Position numbers and translations under genes: made by a program | DNA from: Leifsonia sp. ZF2019 | Lineage (GTDB): Bacteria > Actinomycetota > Actinomycetes > Actinomycetales > Microbacteriaceae | Direction: 5' to 3' | Length of the DNA stretch: 64,000 nucleotides | Assembly (NCBI RefSeq): GCF_019924635.1 | Contig: NZ_CP065038.1 | Span: 1 to 64,000, forward strand | The notes under the pieces: model-generated | Seen by the model: only the letters and a program-made list of their open reading frames with translations | Told to the model about the DNA's origin: nothing | Database searches by the model: none | Shown: one piece after another, positions 51,025 through 60,044 of the stretch | Layout: each line of letters opens with the position of its first letter | Numbering within the stretch: the first letter of the stretch is position 1

Positions 51025-51870
51025 GTGGACATCACGCCCGGGCTCGTGCTGATGTTGAACGCCTTATCGGCGGGTGTCAGCGGCGGGACGGACAGCCTCC
51101 TGCAAACGCCGGAGCAGTACAACAAGGCGTTGTACGACGCGTCGATCCTGATTCACAACACCGCGGTGAAGCCGATCACCGCGATCGTGCTGGCGATCAT
51201 CTTCATGCTGATGCTGGCATCGAACTCGACCCGGATCGAAGCCGATCGGGAGCTCGGCGTCCGGATCATCTCCGGCACGCTGCTGAAGGTCGTTCTCGTG
51301 TTCCTGGTCGCCCAGAACGCCACCATCATCCTGAACGCCATCGCCGCCGTGTCCACGATCATCTCCAAGGCCGCGAACAATCTCGACGTCGGCACCGGCG
51401 CCAGCGGGCAGCAGCTGCTGGGGGAGACGATGAAGGCTGACATCCAGTCCGGCGGGATATGGATGCAGCTGGGCCTGTTCATCGTGCTGCTGCTGCCGTT
51501 CCTAGTGTCGTCGCTGGGAACGGTCGTGGTGATTGTGCTGGTGTTCGTCCGGTTCCTGCAGATGTATCTGATGAGCGCGTTCGCGTCCCTCCCGATCGCG
51601 TTCTTCGGGCACGAGGACACCAAGCAGATCGGCATCGGCTATCTGAAACGGTTCGCGGTCGCAGCGTTCACCGGGACGGTGATGCTGATCACCGTGAAGT
51701 TCTACCAGGCGCTGCTCGGCGGCTGGCTGGGCGGCCACGCCGGCTACAAAGGCGACCCGTGGGGATTCATCCTCGGCAACTACGGCAGCTTCTTCATCGC
51801 CCCGGCCGTGCTCGTGGTTCTGGTCATCGGCGCGAACGGGGTCGCCAAAGCGATCGTCGGGGAGGGCTGA
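51025..51870 (+). CDS. VirB6/TrbL-like polytopic channel protein
   Basis: 281 residues from GTG 51025. About six membrane helices, e.g. PITAIVLAIIFMLMLAS, LLKVVLVFLVAQNATIILNA, LGLFIVLLLPFLVSSLGTVV, MYLMSAFASLPIAFFG and FFIAPAVLVVLVIGANGVAK. The SAFASLPIAFFGHEDTKQIG motif after a long helix is typical of the VirB6/CD0411 family in Gram-positive conjugation. It probably forms the inner-membrane channel. Confidence 0.8.
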   Translation: MDITPGLVLMLNALSAGVSGGTDSLLQTPEQYNKALYDASILIHNTAVKPITAIVLAIIFMLMLASNSTRIEADRELGVRIISGTLLKVVLVFLVAQNATIILNAIAAVSTIISKAANNLDVGTGASGQQLLGETMKADIQSGGIWMQLGLFIVLLLPFLVSSLGTVVVIVLVFVRFLQMYLMSAFASLPIAFFGHEDTKQIGIGYLKRFAVAAFTGTVMLITVKFYQALLGGWLGGHAGYKGDPWGFILGNYGSFFIAPAVLVVLVIGANGVAKAIVGEG

Positions 51871-51873
51871 ACC

Positions 51874-52386
51874 ATGGCACTAGAGATGAAGGTCCCGAAA
51901 GAGATCACCGCCTACGAGGCCAAACCGATGTTCGGGCTCTCTTGGCGACGGCTCGGCTCGCTGGTGTTCATGGTCGTCGTCGGTGGTGGCGTGTTCGCCG
52001 CCATCGCGTTCGCGATCGCGACCCCGCAGGACGGAACGAAGGCCGCCTGGGAGCAGGCCACCAACGTGGCCATGTTCGCCATGTTCGCGATCGATGTCCC
52101 CGCGGCGTGGTGGGGATGGTTTCGGCCGATGGGTTTGAAACCCGAGATCCACGCACAGTACTTCCTCCGATTCCACTTCCTCAGAAGGGTTATCCCGTAT
52201 GTCGACACCTACCTCCACCGAAACCGCAAACCCGTACACCAGCCTGCCGAACAGCCAGTCCGCAGGAGCCGAGCAGACGCCCGGGCGCAGGCGCGGGCTC
52301 GGCGCACCCTTTCCGAGCACCAAGAAGAAGCCCGCCCTGCCAGCTCCCGGAGAGCGGCGCGGCCGCGCCGGACGAACCGGCACTGA
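51874..52386 (+). CDS. PrgI-like (VirB3-type) membrane protein with long overlap into virB4
   Basis: The first ~115 residues match PrgI: MALEMKVPKEITAYEAKPMF, two helices (LVFMVVVGGGVFAAIAFAIA; VAMFAMFAIDVPAAWWGW) and the end YFLRFHFLRRVIPYVDTYLH. PrgI proteins normally stop near here. This frame runs on for 55 more Arg-rich residues, overlapping the virB4 start by 188 bases in another frame. The C-terminal extension may be incidental or truly dual-coding. PrgI docks the VirB4 ATPase to the membrane. Confidence 0.8.
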   Translation: MALEMKVPKEITAYEAKPMFGLSWRRLGSLVFMVVVGGGVFAAIAFAIATPQDGTKAAWEQATNVAMFAMFAIDVPAAWWGWFRPMGLKPEIHAQYFLRFHFLRRVIPYVDTYLHRNRKPVHQPAEQPVRRSRADARAQARARRTLSEHQEEARPASSRRAARPRRTNRH

Positions 52387-54727
52387 CACCTCCGCGGCGC
52401 CGGGCGTGTTCAAGTCGGTGCCGAAGAGCACGCGGGACGTCCTCGGCTACAAGACCATGTTGCCCAACGGTGTCGCCTGGCTCGGCGCGGACGAATGGTC
52501 GATGACGATGCGGGTCTCCGACATCAATTACGTTGCCGCGGCCGAAGAACACCAGGAGTCGATCGTGGACCGGTGGGCACGGTTCCTGAACAGTTTCGGC
52601 GCTGGCACCCGCGTGCAGGAGACCGTCACCAACCGGGTCCTCGCGGATGCGGATGTGGCCGACCTGGTGCAGAAGCAGCTGCGCGGAGACGAAGGCGATA
52701 AGTACCGTTCGGACTTCAATCGCATCGTGCGGGACAAGCTGGCCTCGGCCAGCGGCAACACGGTGACCGAGAAGTACGTGACTGTCACCGTGCAGGAGCC
52801 GGACGAGGAGAAGGCCAACGCCACCCTGACCCGCATCGCCCACGAGATCGAAGCGTCCCTGCAGAGCATGGACGACTGCAAGGCGGAGCGGCTGACCCGG
52901 ACCGAACGGCTGGCGGCCCTCGCGCACGTGCTGCGCCCGCACGAGCTGTTCGGGTTCACCGAGGACGACTTCGCCGGCAAACACCGGCAGGCGACCGCGG
53001 ACTATGTGGCGCCGTGGGGGATCGAAGTGCTCGATAAGGCCGGCCCGCTGCAGTTCCACAACGGCACCGCCGACACGTTCCACCAGGTGCTGTGGGTGCG
53101 GGACTACCCGGTGTGGCTGTCCGACCGGCTGATCACCGAGCTGACCGAGATCAAATGCGACCTGACGGTGTCGCTGCACTTGGAACCGTACGACCAGATC
53201 GAAGGGATGACCCTGATCGAACGGCAGATCGCCGAGATGGAGATGCAGACGATCACCGAACGGAAGAAGGCGAAGAAGCAGGGCATTGGGGAGGACATGA
53301 TCCCCAGAAAGCTCGTCGACGCCCTCGACGAGGGGCGCGAGCTGCGGCAGGAACTGTCGACGTCGAACCAGAAAGTGTTCAGCACGGTGATGGTAATCGG
53401 CATCTCCGCCGGCAGCCGGGCGGCCCTGGAGCAGAACGTCAAGCGGGCGATGACCGTCATCCGCAAACAGTCGGTGAAGGCGGAAGTCCTGAAGTGGATG
53501 CAGGTCGACGGGTTGACCACCGAGCTGCCGATCGGCCGGCGGGCGATCCCGATGCGGCGCACCCTCACCACGGCGTCCGCGGCGATCATCGTCCCCTTCA
53601 CCACACAGGAGCTCTTCGTGCCTGGCGGCATCTGGTACGGAGTGAACGCCCAGTCCTCCAACGCCCTGGTCGCCGACCGGACCGCCACCCCCAACGGCAA
53701 CGGATTCTTCTTCGGCACCTCGGGGTCCGGGAAGTCGCAGTTCGGCAAGAACGAGATCGCTCAGATCGTCCTTGACCGACCGGATGACGATGTCATCATC
53801 ATCGACCCGGAACGTGAATACGAGCCAAGCGTTGCCGCATTCCAGGGCAGCACGGCCCGTATTCATGCCGGCAGCCTCGACAGGGTCAACCCGATGGATA
53901 TCGACCTGGACGCGGCCACCGACGACGGGGACCCCATCTTGGCCAAGTCGAACTTTGTTCTCGCTGCTCTCGACCACCTGATCGGTGGCCAGACAGGGCT
54001 GAACGCCCAACAGCGCAGCCTCGCGGATCGTGTCACCGTGGCGTTGTACCGACGTTATGCGGCCGAGCGTGGCCCCATGCCGACCTTTCTCGATCTGCGC
54101 GACGGCCTCATCGCCACGGGCGATCCGGTGGGCGCCCAGATGGGAGCGGCGTTGGAGCTCTACACGGTCGGCTCGCTGAACACCTTCTCCCACCAGACGA
54201 ACGTCGACACCAATGCTCGCCTGTTCTCGTGGGACATCAACCAGCTCGGTAGCGAGCTGAAGTCGTTCGGCATGATGGTCGTCCTCGACCAGGTCTGGCA
54301 GCGCATCGTCCGAAACCGGGCGATCGGCCGTCGCACCTGGGTGTACATCGACGAGTTCCACCTGCTGCTGGTCGACCGCTTCCTGTCCGAGTTCTTCCGC
54401 ACCCTCTGGGCCCGGGTACGGAAGTACGGGGCGATCGCCACCGGCATCACGCAGAACATCGAAGCGGTACTCGCCCACGAGGACGCCCGTCTCATGCTGG
54501 CGAACTCGGACTTCCTGGCTCTGTTGGGTCAAAACCCGACCGATGCGGACGCGCTGGTCGAGCTGCTGCACTTCAGCAGCGAACAGCGGCGCCGATTCAC
54601 CAACGTGCTCCCCGGGCAGGGGCTGCTCCGCTCCGGTGGCCGGGTCATCCCATTCGACGGCCGGATCCCGGAAGACTCCCTTCTGTATTCGTTGTTCTCG
54701 ACCAAGTTCGGTGAGACGAACGAATGA
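52199..54727 (+). CDS. virB4: VirB4-family conjugation ATPase
   Basis: 842 residues from ATG 52199 (AGAAGGG eight bases upstream). A disordered 65-residue N-terminus is followed by the VirB4/CagE N-domain and the RecA-like motor: Walker A GTSGSGKSQFGKNE at 506-519, then IIIDPEREYEP; Walker B VYIDEFHLLL near 714-723; and TGITQNIEAVLAHEDARLML. It powers assembly of the transfer channel. It overlaps PrgI at its 5' end and the CHAP gene at its 3' end (ATGA at 54724-54727). Confidence 0.92.
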   Translation: MSTPTSTETANPYTSLPNSQSAGAEQTPGRRRGLGAPFPSTKKKPALPAPGERRGRAGRTGTDTSAAPGVFKSVPKSTRDVLGYKTMLPNGVAWLGADEWSMTMRVSDINYVAAAEEHQESIVDRWARFLNSFGAGTRVQETVTNRVLADADVADLVQKQLRGDEGDKYRSDFNRIVRDKLASASGNTVTEKYVTVTVQEPDEEKANATLTRIAHEIEASLQSMDDCKAERLTRTERLAALAHVLRPHELFGFTEDDFAGKHRQATADYVAPWGIEVLDKAGPLQFHNGTADTFHQVLWVRDYPVWLSDRLITELTEIKCDLTVSLHLEPYDQIEGMTLIERQIAEMEMQTITERKKAKKQGIGEDMIPRKLVDALDEGRELRQELSTSNQKVFSTVMVIGISAGSRAALEQNVKRAMTVIRKQSVKAEVLKWMQVDGLTTELPIGRRAIPMRRTLTTASAAIIVPFTTQELFVPGGIWYGVNAQSSNALVADRTATPNGNGFFFGTSGSGKSQFGKNEIAQIVLDRPDDDVIIIDPEREYEPSVAAFQGSTARIHAGSLDRVNPMDIDLDAATDDGDPILAKSNFVLAALDHLIGGQTGLNAQQRSLADRVTVALYRRYAAERGPMPTFLDLRDGLIATGDPVGAQMGAALELYTVGSLNTFSHQTNVDTNARLFSWDINQLGSELKSFGMMVVLDQVWQRIVRNRAIGRRTWVYIDEFHLLLVDRFLSEFFRTLWARVRKYGAIATGITQNIEAVLAHEDARLMLANSDFLALLGQNPTDADALVELLHFSSEQRRRFTNVLPGQGLLRSGGRVIPFDGRIPEDSLLYSLFSTKFGETNE

Positions 54728-56190
54728 GAGATCTCCGCAGGCAGGATACCGGCAGCAACGCGACCGACCACCTGGGCCGGCTCAGCCTGGCCCGCCGGTC
54801 ACAACGCCTCATCGGCGACACCGCCGCCAGCAGCGCCGGCAAACCGCGCGCTCTCCTGACGGCGATTAGAGGGGCTGCCAAGGGTGCCGGTAAGACGGTG
54901 AAGCACGGCGCTAACGCGGCCACGGCCGGGTACCGGGCCAGCCAGGAGGACCAGGACCTGCAGGAGCGCACCCACCGCCGCCCCAGTGCCCCTCGGGGTG
55001 TCGGTCAGCGGTTGCTTCCAAAAGCGACGGGAGCGAAGAACCTGGTCACGGGCACCCGGGATGGGCGGGCGGCGATCCGAACGCAACGCCACGGGTCCGG
55101 CCTGGTCCGTGGTGGGATCATTGCCGGCCGCAAACGGGCGAAGGGAGTCGCGAGCGCGCGGAGCGTAGGAGTGAGCGCGTCGCGTACGGCGGCCGCGGCC
55201 TCACGTGCGGCGGCCGCCGCTGCCAACACAGTCCGCGCGATCGTCGCAGCCCTCACCAGTGCGCTCAGCTCTGCCCCGGTGCTTCTGATCACCGCGATCG
55301 TGGTCGTCGCGGTGATGGCGGTCCTGGTGGCGGTGGCCTGGCTGCTGCCAGGGGCGCAGCAAGTGCAGGCCGAACAGTCCGCTGGGACGAACCTGGCCGG
55401 GTCGTTCGGCCTGGTCGACGACTACCCCTACAAGGGCAAGTACTCCGAAGACGCCATGTCCCCGTTGGGGTATGCGTACGGGAACTGCACCGACTTCGTC
55501 GCCTGGCGCATCAACCGCGACGCCGGCGTCAGCACTGCCCCGTGGAAGCTGACCTGGAAGGATCTCACCCCTCACGGCGGCAACGGGGCGGACTGGGGCA
55601 ACCTCGGCAACCTGCCCGGCTGGGACTACACCCGCACCCCGGTGCCCGGGGATGTCATCTCCATCAAACGCGCCGGCGTTCTGGGCTCCTCTACCAGCAA
55701 CATCGGCCACGTCGGCTATGTGGGCGCCGTAGACGGCGCCGGGACCGTCACGATCGAGAACTACGGCCGCGGCCGCTACTTCCTCACCACCGTGTCCGTC
55801 GCCCAGCTCGGCGCCTACATCGACGACGGTGCGCTCGCGATCAAACACAACCCGGCCGGCCGTATCGGCGGTGTCCCGAACGGTGACGCCAACGGAGATG
55901 CCAAGGCGTACGCGCTGCAGGCGCTCGGTGGGGACACGAACCAGTTCGACTGCCTCAATAACCTCTGGATGGGGGAGTCCGGCTGGAACCCGCACGCTCA
56001 AAACCCGTCATCTGGCGCTTACGGCATCCCTCAAGCGCTCCCGGCCGAGAAGCTCGCCTCCGCTGGGGCGGACTGGCGAGACAACCCCATCACCCAGGTG
56101 AAGTGGGGGCTCGGGTACATCCAAGGCCGGTACGGCACACCGTGTCAGGCCTGGCATTTCTGGCAGCTCAACTCTCCCCACTGGTACTAG
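54724..56190 (+). CDS. Bifunctional peptidoglycan hydrolase (CHAP + lytic transglycosylase)
   Basis: 488 residues. Basic cytoplasmic N-terminus (to ~180), one helix (APVLLITAIVVVAVMAVLVA, 184-203), then a CHAP amidase/endopeptidase with Cys255 in GNCTDFVAW, His329 in NIGHVGYVG and the ENYGRGRY strand. A C-terminal transglycosylase-like domain has Glu418 in MGESGWNPHAQN, GAYGIPQAL and QVKWGLGYIQGRYG. It opens the cell wall for the transfer channel (VirB1/PrgK role). Starts with ATGA overlap from virB4. Confidence 0.9.
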   Translation: MRDLRRQDTGSNATDHLGRLSLARRSQRLIGDTAASSAGKPRALLTAIRGAAKGAGKTVKHGANAATAGYRASQEDQDLQERTHRRPSAPRGVGQRLLPKATGAKNLVTGTRDGRAAIRTQRHGSGLVRGGIIAGRKRAKGVASARSVGVSASRTAAAASRAAAAAANTVRAIVAALTSALSSAPVLLITAIVVVAVMAVLVAVAWLLPGAQQVQAEQSAGTNLAGSFGLVDDYPYKGKYSEDAMSPLGYAYGNCTDFVAWRINRDAGVSTAPWKLTWKDLTPHGGNGADWGNLGNLPGWDYTRTPVPGDVISIKRAGVLGSSTSNIGHVGYVGAVDGAGTVTIENYGRGRYFLTTVSVAQLGAYIDDGALAIKHNPAGRIGGVPNGDANGDAKAYALQALGGDTNQFDCLNNLWMGESGWNPHAQNPSSGAYGIPQALPAEKLASAGADWRDNPITQVKWGLGYIQGRYGTPCQAWHFWQLNSPHWY

Positions 56191-56199
56191 GAGCCCATC

Positions 56200-56838
56200 G
56201 TGGTCAACAAGAAGAAACTCGCCCTCATCCTTGGCATCATCCTCACCGTGGTGCTCGCGCTGGTGCTGGTCATCGTCCTGGCCGCAACAACTGGCACGAC
56301 AGCGCACATCTCCAAGCCCCACGAGTCCACCGCGGCGCCATCAGCAAGCGCATCGTCGACGCCCGGCTCTGGGGCCACGGAAGGGTCGTACGCGGATGTG
56401 GAGGCGTTCACCGAGCAGCTGGCCGAGCATGCCCGGTCGGCGGCGTCGGCCGCCAACGCCTGGTCAAAAGCCGCGCCAGACCAGAACCGAGTGAACCAGT
56501 ACCTGCGATCGCACATCAGCCCCGCGACTGCCTCCACGTTCACGCCGGTTTGGGCGGAAATCTTCGCTGCCGCCAAGACTGCGGAAGTCACAACGTCCCT
56601 CGTTGGTGACCCGGCGATCAGCAAGGTCACCGGCACGAGTGGGCACCACACGTTCCTCGTGGGCGTGCCGGTGAACTATCAGGCCACCTGGCTCCGCCAG
56701 GACGGCACCACGGGCTACCAGGCACCCACCCGCGCTACGTGGTGGGTCACGGTCGATGAGGCAACCGGTCTCATCACCGCGATCGCTCAACCGGCGCCGG
56801 ACGATCTGCAGATCCGGATCGGAGGTGCAGACCAGTGA
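56200..56838 (+). CDS. VirB8/TcpC-like transfer protein
   Basis: 212 residues from GTG 56200, with AGGAG six bases upstream. One N-terminal helix (LALILGIILTVVLALVLVIV), a Ser/Ala-rich linker, then an NTF2-like alpha/beta domain (YADVEAFTEQLAEHARSAAS; TSGHHTFLVGVPVNYQATWL; TWWVTVDEATGLITAIAQP). This is the layout of VirB8/TcpC assembly factors. Ends overlapping the FHA gene (GTGA). Confidence 0.7.
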   Translation: MVNKKKLALILGIILTVVLALVLVIVLAATTGTTAHISKPHESTAAPSASASSTPGSGATEGSYADVEAFTEQLAEHARSAASAANAWSKAAPDQNRVNQYLRSHISPATASTFTPVWAEIFAAAKTAEVTTSLVGDPAISKVTGTSGHHTFLVGVPVNYQATWLRQDGTTGYQAPTRATWWVTVDEATGLITAIAQPAPDDLQIRIGGADQ

Positions 56839-57731
56839 CGCAGATCTACGCCACCACCGAACGCGATGGGTCGGCGATTATGACGATCGACGGCTCCCGC
56901 CGCAAAGTCATCGGAGAGGACCTCGACGACGCACGCCGCAAGGTGCTCGGCATCGTGCGTGAGCACGCCGCAACAACCGACACGGTGGCAGCGTTCACGT
57001 CGAACGACCCCGACGGGACCTGGTCGATGCTCGTCCACCCGGATGGTCACGTCCAAGAAAACGGCAGACACGACACGGCAACGTCCATGCCAGCGACGGA
57101 TGACCTCGCTGATCTGTTCGACACACGGGACGTCGCCCCGGCCGCCGTCGACGACAGCGAAGCCGCTCCCACCTTCGTCGCGCCCGTATTGCTGAAGCCG
57201 CCTGTCGTCGCGCCGACGCTGCCGGTCCTCAGAACACTGCCGGAGCCAACCACAGACACTGTCGATGGCCCAGGAGAGGAAGATCCGTTCTTCGAGCTGG
57301 AGCGCACGATGATCCGGCCGCGGAAGACGCCGCCGCGCGGGCCAGAGCTCCGATTGAGTAGCGGACTCACCATCACCCTTGAGGAGACGGTGGTGATCGG
57401 CCGGCGCCCGCACGCCCTCGCCGAGGACGGCAGTGCACGCCAGATGAGTATCGACAGCGACCGGGAGATGTCTCGAACGCACGCCGTATTCGGTCGCACC
57501 AGCATGGGCGAGGTGTGGGTGTTGGACTGCGGATCCTCCAACGGAACCTGGGTGCTCGACGCGAACGGGCAACGTGTCGCGGAGCTGGAACCGCAGATCC
57601 GCTACCGCCTGCGCCCGAGCGACGTGCTGGAGATCGGCAACGTGCAGATCACTCTCCACCCCGACCCCGCGGCCGACGATCTGCGCGACCTCCCAACCCA
57701 CAATCCCATCAACGAAATGAGTTCACGATGA
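56835..57731 (+). CDS. FHA-domain protein in the transfer operon
   Basis: 298 residues from GTG 56835, overlapping the upstream stop. The N-terminal ~75 residues form a small alpha/beta region (GSAIMTIDGSRRKVIGEDLD). A Pro-rich linker follows. The C-terminal ~110 residues are a forkhead-associated domain: VVIGRRPHA, REMSRTHAVFGR and DCGSSNGTWVLDANG with the usual Arg, Ser-x-x-His and Asn-Gly. FHA domains bind phosphothreonine, so transfer may be tied to a host Ser/Thr kinase. It overlaps the topoisomerase gene (ATGA). FHA proteins are not standard conjugation components. Confidence 0.85.
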   Translation: MTQIYATTERDGSAIMTIDGSRRKVIGEDLDDARRKVLGIVREHAATTDTVAAFTSNDPDGTWSMLVHPDGHVQENGRHDTATSMPATDDLADLFDTRDVAPAAVDDSEAAPTFVAPVLLKPPVVAPTLPVLRTLPEPTTDTVDGPGEEDPFFELERTMIRPRKTPPRGPELRLSSGLTITLEETVVIGRRPHALAEDGSARQMSIDSDREMSRTHAVFGRTSMGEVWVLDCGSSNGTWVLDANGQRVAELEPQIRYRLRPSDVLEIGNVQITLHPDPAADDLRDLPTHNPINEMSSR

Positions 57732-59989
57732 CTGTTCTCCTTGTGGCAGAAAAGCCGTCCGCCGCCCGGAACATGGCCGTCGCTCTCGGTGGGATGGCTG
57801 GTGTCTTCCACGGAACCGCCTACGAGATCATCGCCCTCCGTGGACACCTCTACGAGTTCGCGGAGCCGCACGAGCAGGTGCCGGCGGACCTGGTCGAGAA
57901 GTACAAGACGTGGGACCTGGCGTCTCTGCCGTGGGACCCCGCCAAGCTGGCGTGGCGTCGACGGCCGTCGACGGCGTCCGGTGTGGCGGAGATCCTCGCC
58001 AACCTGAAAGCGAAAGCGGCCACTGCGGCGGAGGTCGTGTGCGCGACCGACGTCGACCCGTCGGGGGAGGGCGGGCTGTTGTTCGCCGAACCGATGCTCG
58101 AGCTCGGCATCATCCCGGCCAAGCTGACCCGCATGTACTTCACGGACGAGGCGCCGGCCTCGATCCAGAACGCATTCCTCGAGCGGCGCGCGATCGCCGG
58201 TGGCATCCACCACTTCGACGAGTACAAGAAGGCGGACACCCGGGCCAGGTTCGATTATCTGACGCAGCAGTTCACCCGGGTCGCTTCGCTGAGCGCGGGG
58301 CAGGGGGCCGTGCTGCGGGAGGGCCGGCTGAAGTCGGCGATGTTGCTGATGGTGGGGGAGCAGCTGAAAGCGCACACCGAGTGGGTGAAGAAGCCTTTCT
58401 TCCAGAACCGGTTCCGGGACGAGAACGGGGTCCTTTACACCGACCCGGACGAGCCCACCTTCCCGGCACCTGGCCAGGTGCCGGCCACTTACGCGCCGTC
58501 GACGGTGGTCGTCGACGAGCGCACCATGAAGCGGGTGCCGCCGCCCCGGCTGTTGGACCTCGCCGCGCTCAGCTCCCGCCTGTCCGGCAAAGGGGTTAAG
58601 GCGGATACGGTGCTCGCCACCTATCAGCGGATGTACGAGGACCAGGTGGTCTCTTACCCGCGCACCGAGGACAAGACGATCACCGGGGAGCAGTTCGCCG
58701 AACTGCTGCCGCTGGTCGACCGGATCGCGGCTGTCGCCGGCGTCGACTCGGCGTCGCTTGTGCGCCGGGATCCGCGGCCGACGCACGTGAAGGATGCCGG
58801 CGCGCACGGCGCCAACCGCCCGGGGCTGAAGGTGCCGAACTCGATGGCGGACGTCGAAGCGAGGTACGGCGAGACGGGCGCGTTGATCTACGGCGAGCTC
58901 GCCCGCTCGTTCCTGGCGATGTTCGCTGGCGACTACGTCTACGAGTCCCAAGCTGGGCACCTGCAGGAGCATCCCACGTTCACCGGAACCGCTGCGGTGC
59001 CGAAGGAGGCCGGCTGGAAGCACGTGTTCCTTGAGGACCCTGACGACGAGCAGGCGGACGATGAGCCGAACACTACAGGGCTTGGGACCCGTGCGGAGTC
59101 GTTCGTGTACGAGGGGGTGAACAAGCGGCCCGAGCACCCGTCGATGAAGTGGCTGATGAAGCAGCTGGAGAAGCGCGACGTCGGCACCGGCGCTACCCGC
59201 ACCTCCACGTACGCGGAGGTGACCCGGGAGGAGTCCGAGAAGAACAAGTGGCCGCTGATGGCCGAGACGCGCGGGAAGGTGACGTTGACGACGTTCGGCG
59301 ACATGGGGTACCGGCTCCTGCCCGGGACACGGATCGGGGATCTGCGTCTGACCGAGCATGTCTACGCCGAGATGCGTGGTGTTGCCGCCGGTACCCGCAT
59401 CGTCGACCAGGTCCTCGCCGTCGTCGCCGGCTGGGTAGCTGAGGACATCCAAACGATGAAGCGCAACGCGGAGACGATGCGCGCGGACCTCGGCCTGAGC
59501 GTGGTCCAGCCGCGCGAAACCGTGGAAGGTGTCTGGGGCGGTCGGGCCGTCCGGTTCGGGCGGGTGTGGAGCGGACACCGGTTCACCGACCAGGAGTGCG
59601 CGGCGCTCCTAGCGGGCGAGGAGATCTCCTTCACCGCGATCTCCGCGAAGAAGAAAGCCGCCGGCGCCGCCGACCCAACCTTCCCTGTCCGGGGCCGTCT
59701 GACCGAGAAGAAGTACCAGGGCGCCCTCCGAGTGATGTTCGAACCCGACTACGGGGAAAAAGACGCCGATAGCACCGCCGTTCCGCCTGACGCATGGTGC
59801 GGTCACCGGTTCACCGAGCAGGAGAAGCAGACGCTCCTCACCGGTGGGGCGGTCACTGCGAGCGACTTCGTCAGCCAGAAGAACACCACCTTCTCCGCAT
59901 CCGTCCGGTTCGGGCGTGAGGGCGGGCGAATGCGGATCATCCCGGATTTCGGCAGCAAGCCGAAAGGCCGGGCGCGCGGAAGGAGATGA
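57728..59989 (+). CDS. Type IA DNA topoisomerase (TopB/TraE-like)
   Basis: 753 residues from ATG 57728 in an ATGA overlap. N-terminal Toprim: LLVAEKPSAARNMAVALGG with Glu, then ATDVDPSGEGG with Asp-x-Asp. The strand-cleavage Tyr310 lies in DQVVSYPRTEDKTITG. Core helices follow to about residue 570. The C-terminus carries repeated domains (WSGHRFTDQECAALLAGEEI and WCGHRFTEQEKQTLLTGGAV), each followed by a similar Phe/Lys-rich segment. Plasmid-borne topoisomerase III proteins accompany conjugation genes and relieve strain during transfer. Confidence 0.9.
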   Translation: MTVLLVAEKPSAARNMAVALGGMAGVFHGTAYEIIALRGHLYEFAEPHEQVPADLVEKYKTWDLASLPWDPAKLAWRRRPSTASGVAEILANLKAKAATAAEVVCATDVDPSGEGGLLFAEPMLELGIIPAKLTRMYFTDEAPASIQNAFLERRAIAGGIHHFDEYKKADTRARFDYLTQQFTRVASLSAGQGAVLREGRLKSAMLLMVGEQLKAHTEWVKKPFFQNRFRDENGVLYTDPDEPTFPAPGQVPATYAPSTVVVDERTMKRVPPPRLLDLAALSSRLSGKGVKADTVLATYQRMYEDQVVSYPRTEDKTITGEQFAELLPLVDRIAAVAGVDSASLVRRDPRPTHVKDAGAHGANRPGLKVPNSMADVEARYGETGALIYGELARSFLAMFAGDYVYESQAGHLQEHPTFTGTAAVPKEAGWKHVFLEDPDDEQADDEPNTTGLGTRAESFVYEGVNKRPEHPSMKWLMKQLEKRDVGTGATRTSTYAEVTREESEKNKWPLMAETRGKVTLTTFGDMGYRLLPGTRIGDLRLTEHVYAEMRGVAAGTRIVDQVLAVVAGWVAEDIQTMKRNAETMRADLGLSVVQPRETVEGVWGGRAVRFGRVWSGHRFTDQECAALLAGEEISFTAISAKKKAAGAADPTFPVRGRLTEKKYQGALRVMFEPDYGEKDADSTAVPPDAWCGHRFTEQEKQTLLTGGAVTASDFVSQKNTTFSASVRFGREGGRMRIIPDFGSKPKGRARGRR

Positions 59990-60044
59990 GTCAGGCAACG
60001 GGCATGGTCACCACAGGTTTTCGAACGAGAGAAGGGATTGAGGG

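Noticed and set aside
52190..54571. 793-codon open frame antisense to virB4
   Set aside because: It is the high-GC shadow of the virB4 gene; composition is low-complexity (Asp/Arg/His/Gln-rich), with no ribosome site or family motif.
57602..59578. 658-codon open frame antisense to the topoisomerase
   Set aside because: Shadow frame of a conserved type IA topoisomerase; His/Arg/Leu-rich composition without motifs.
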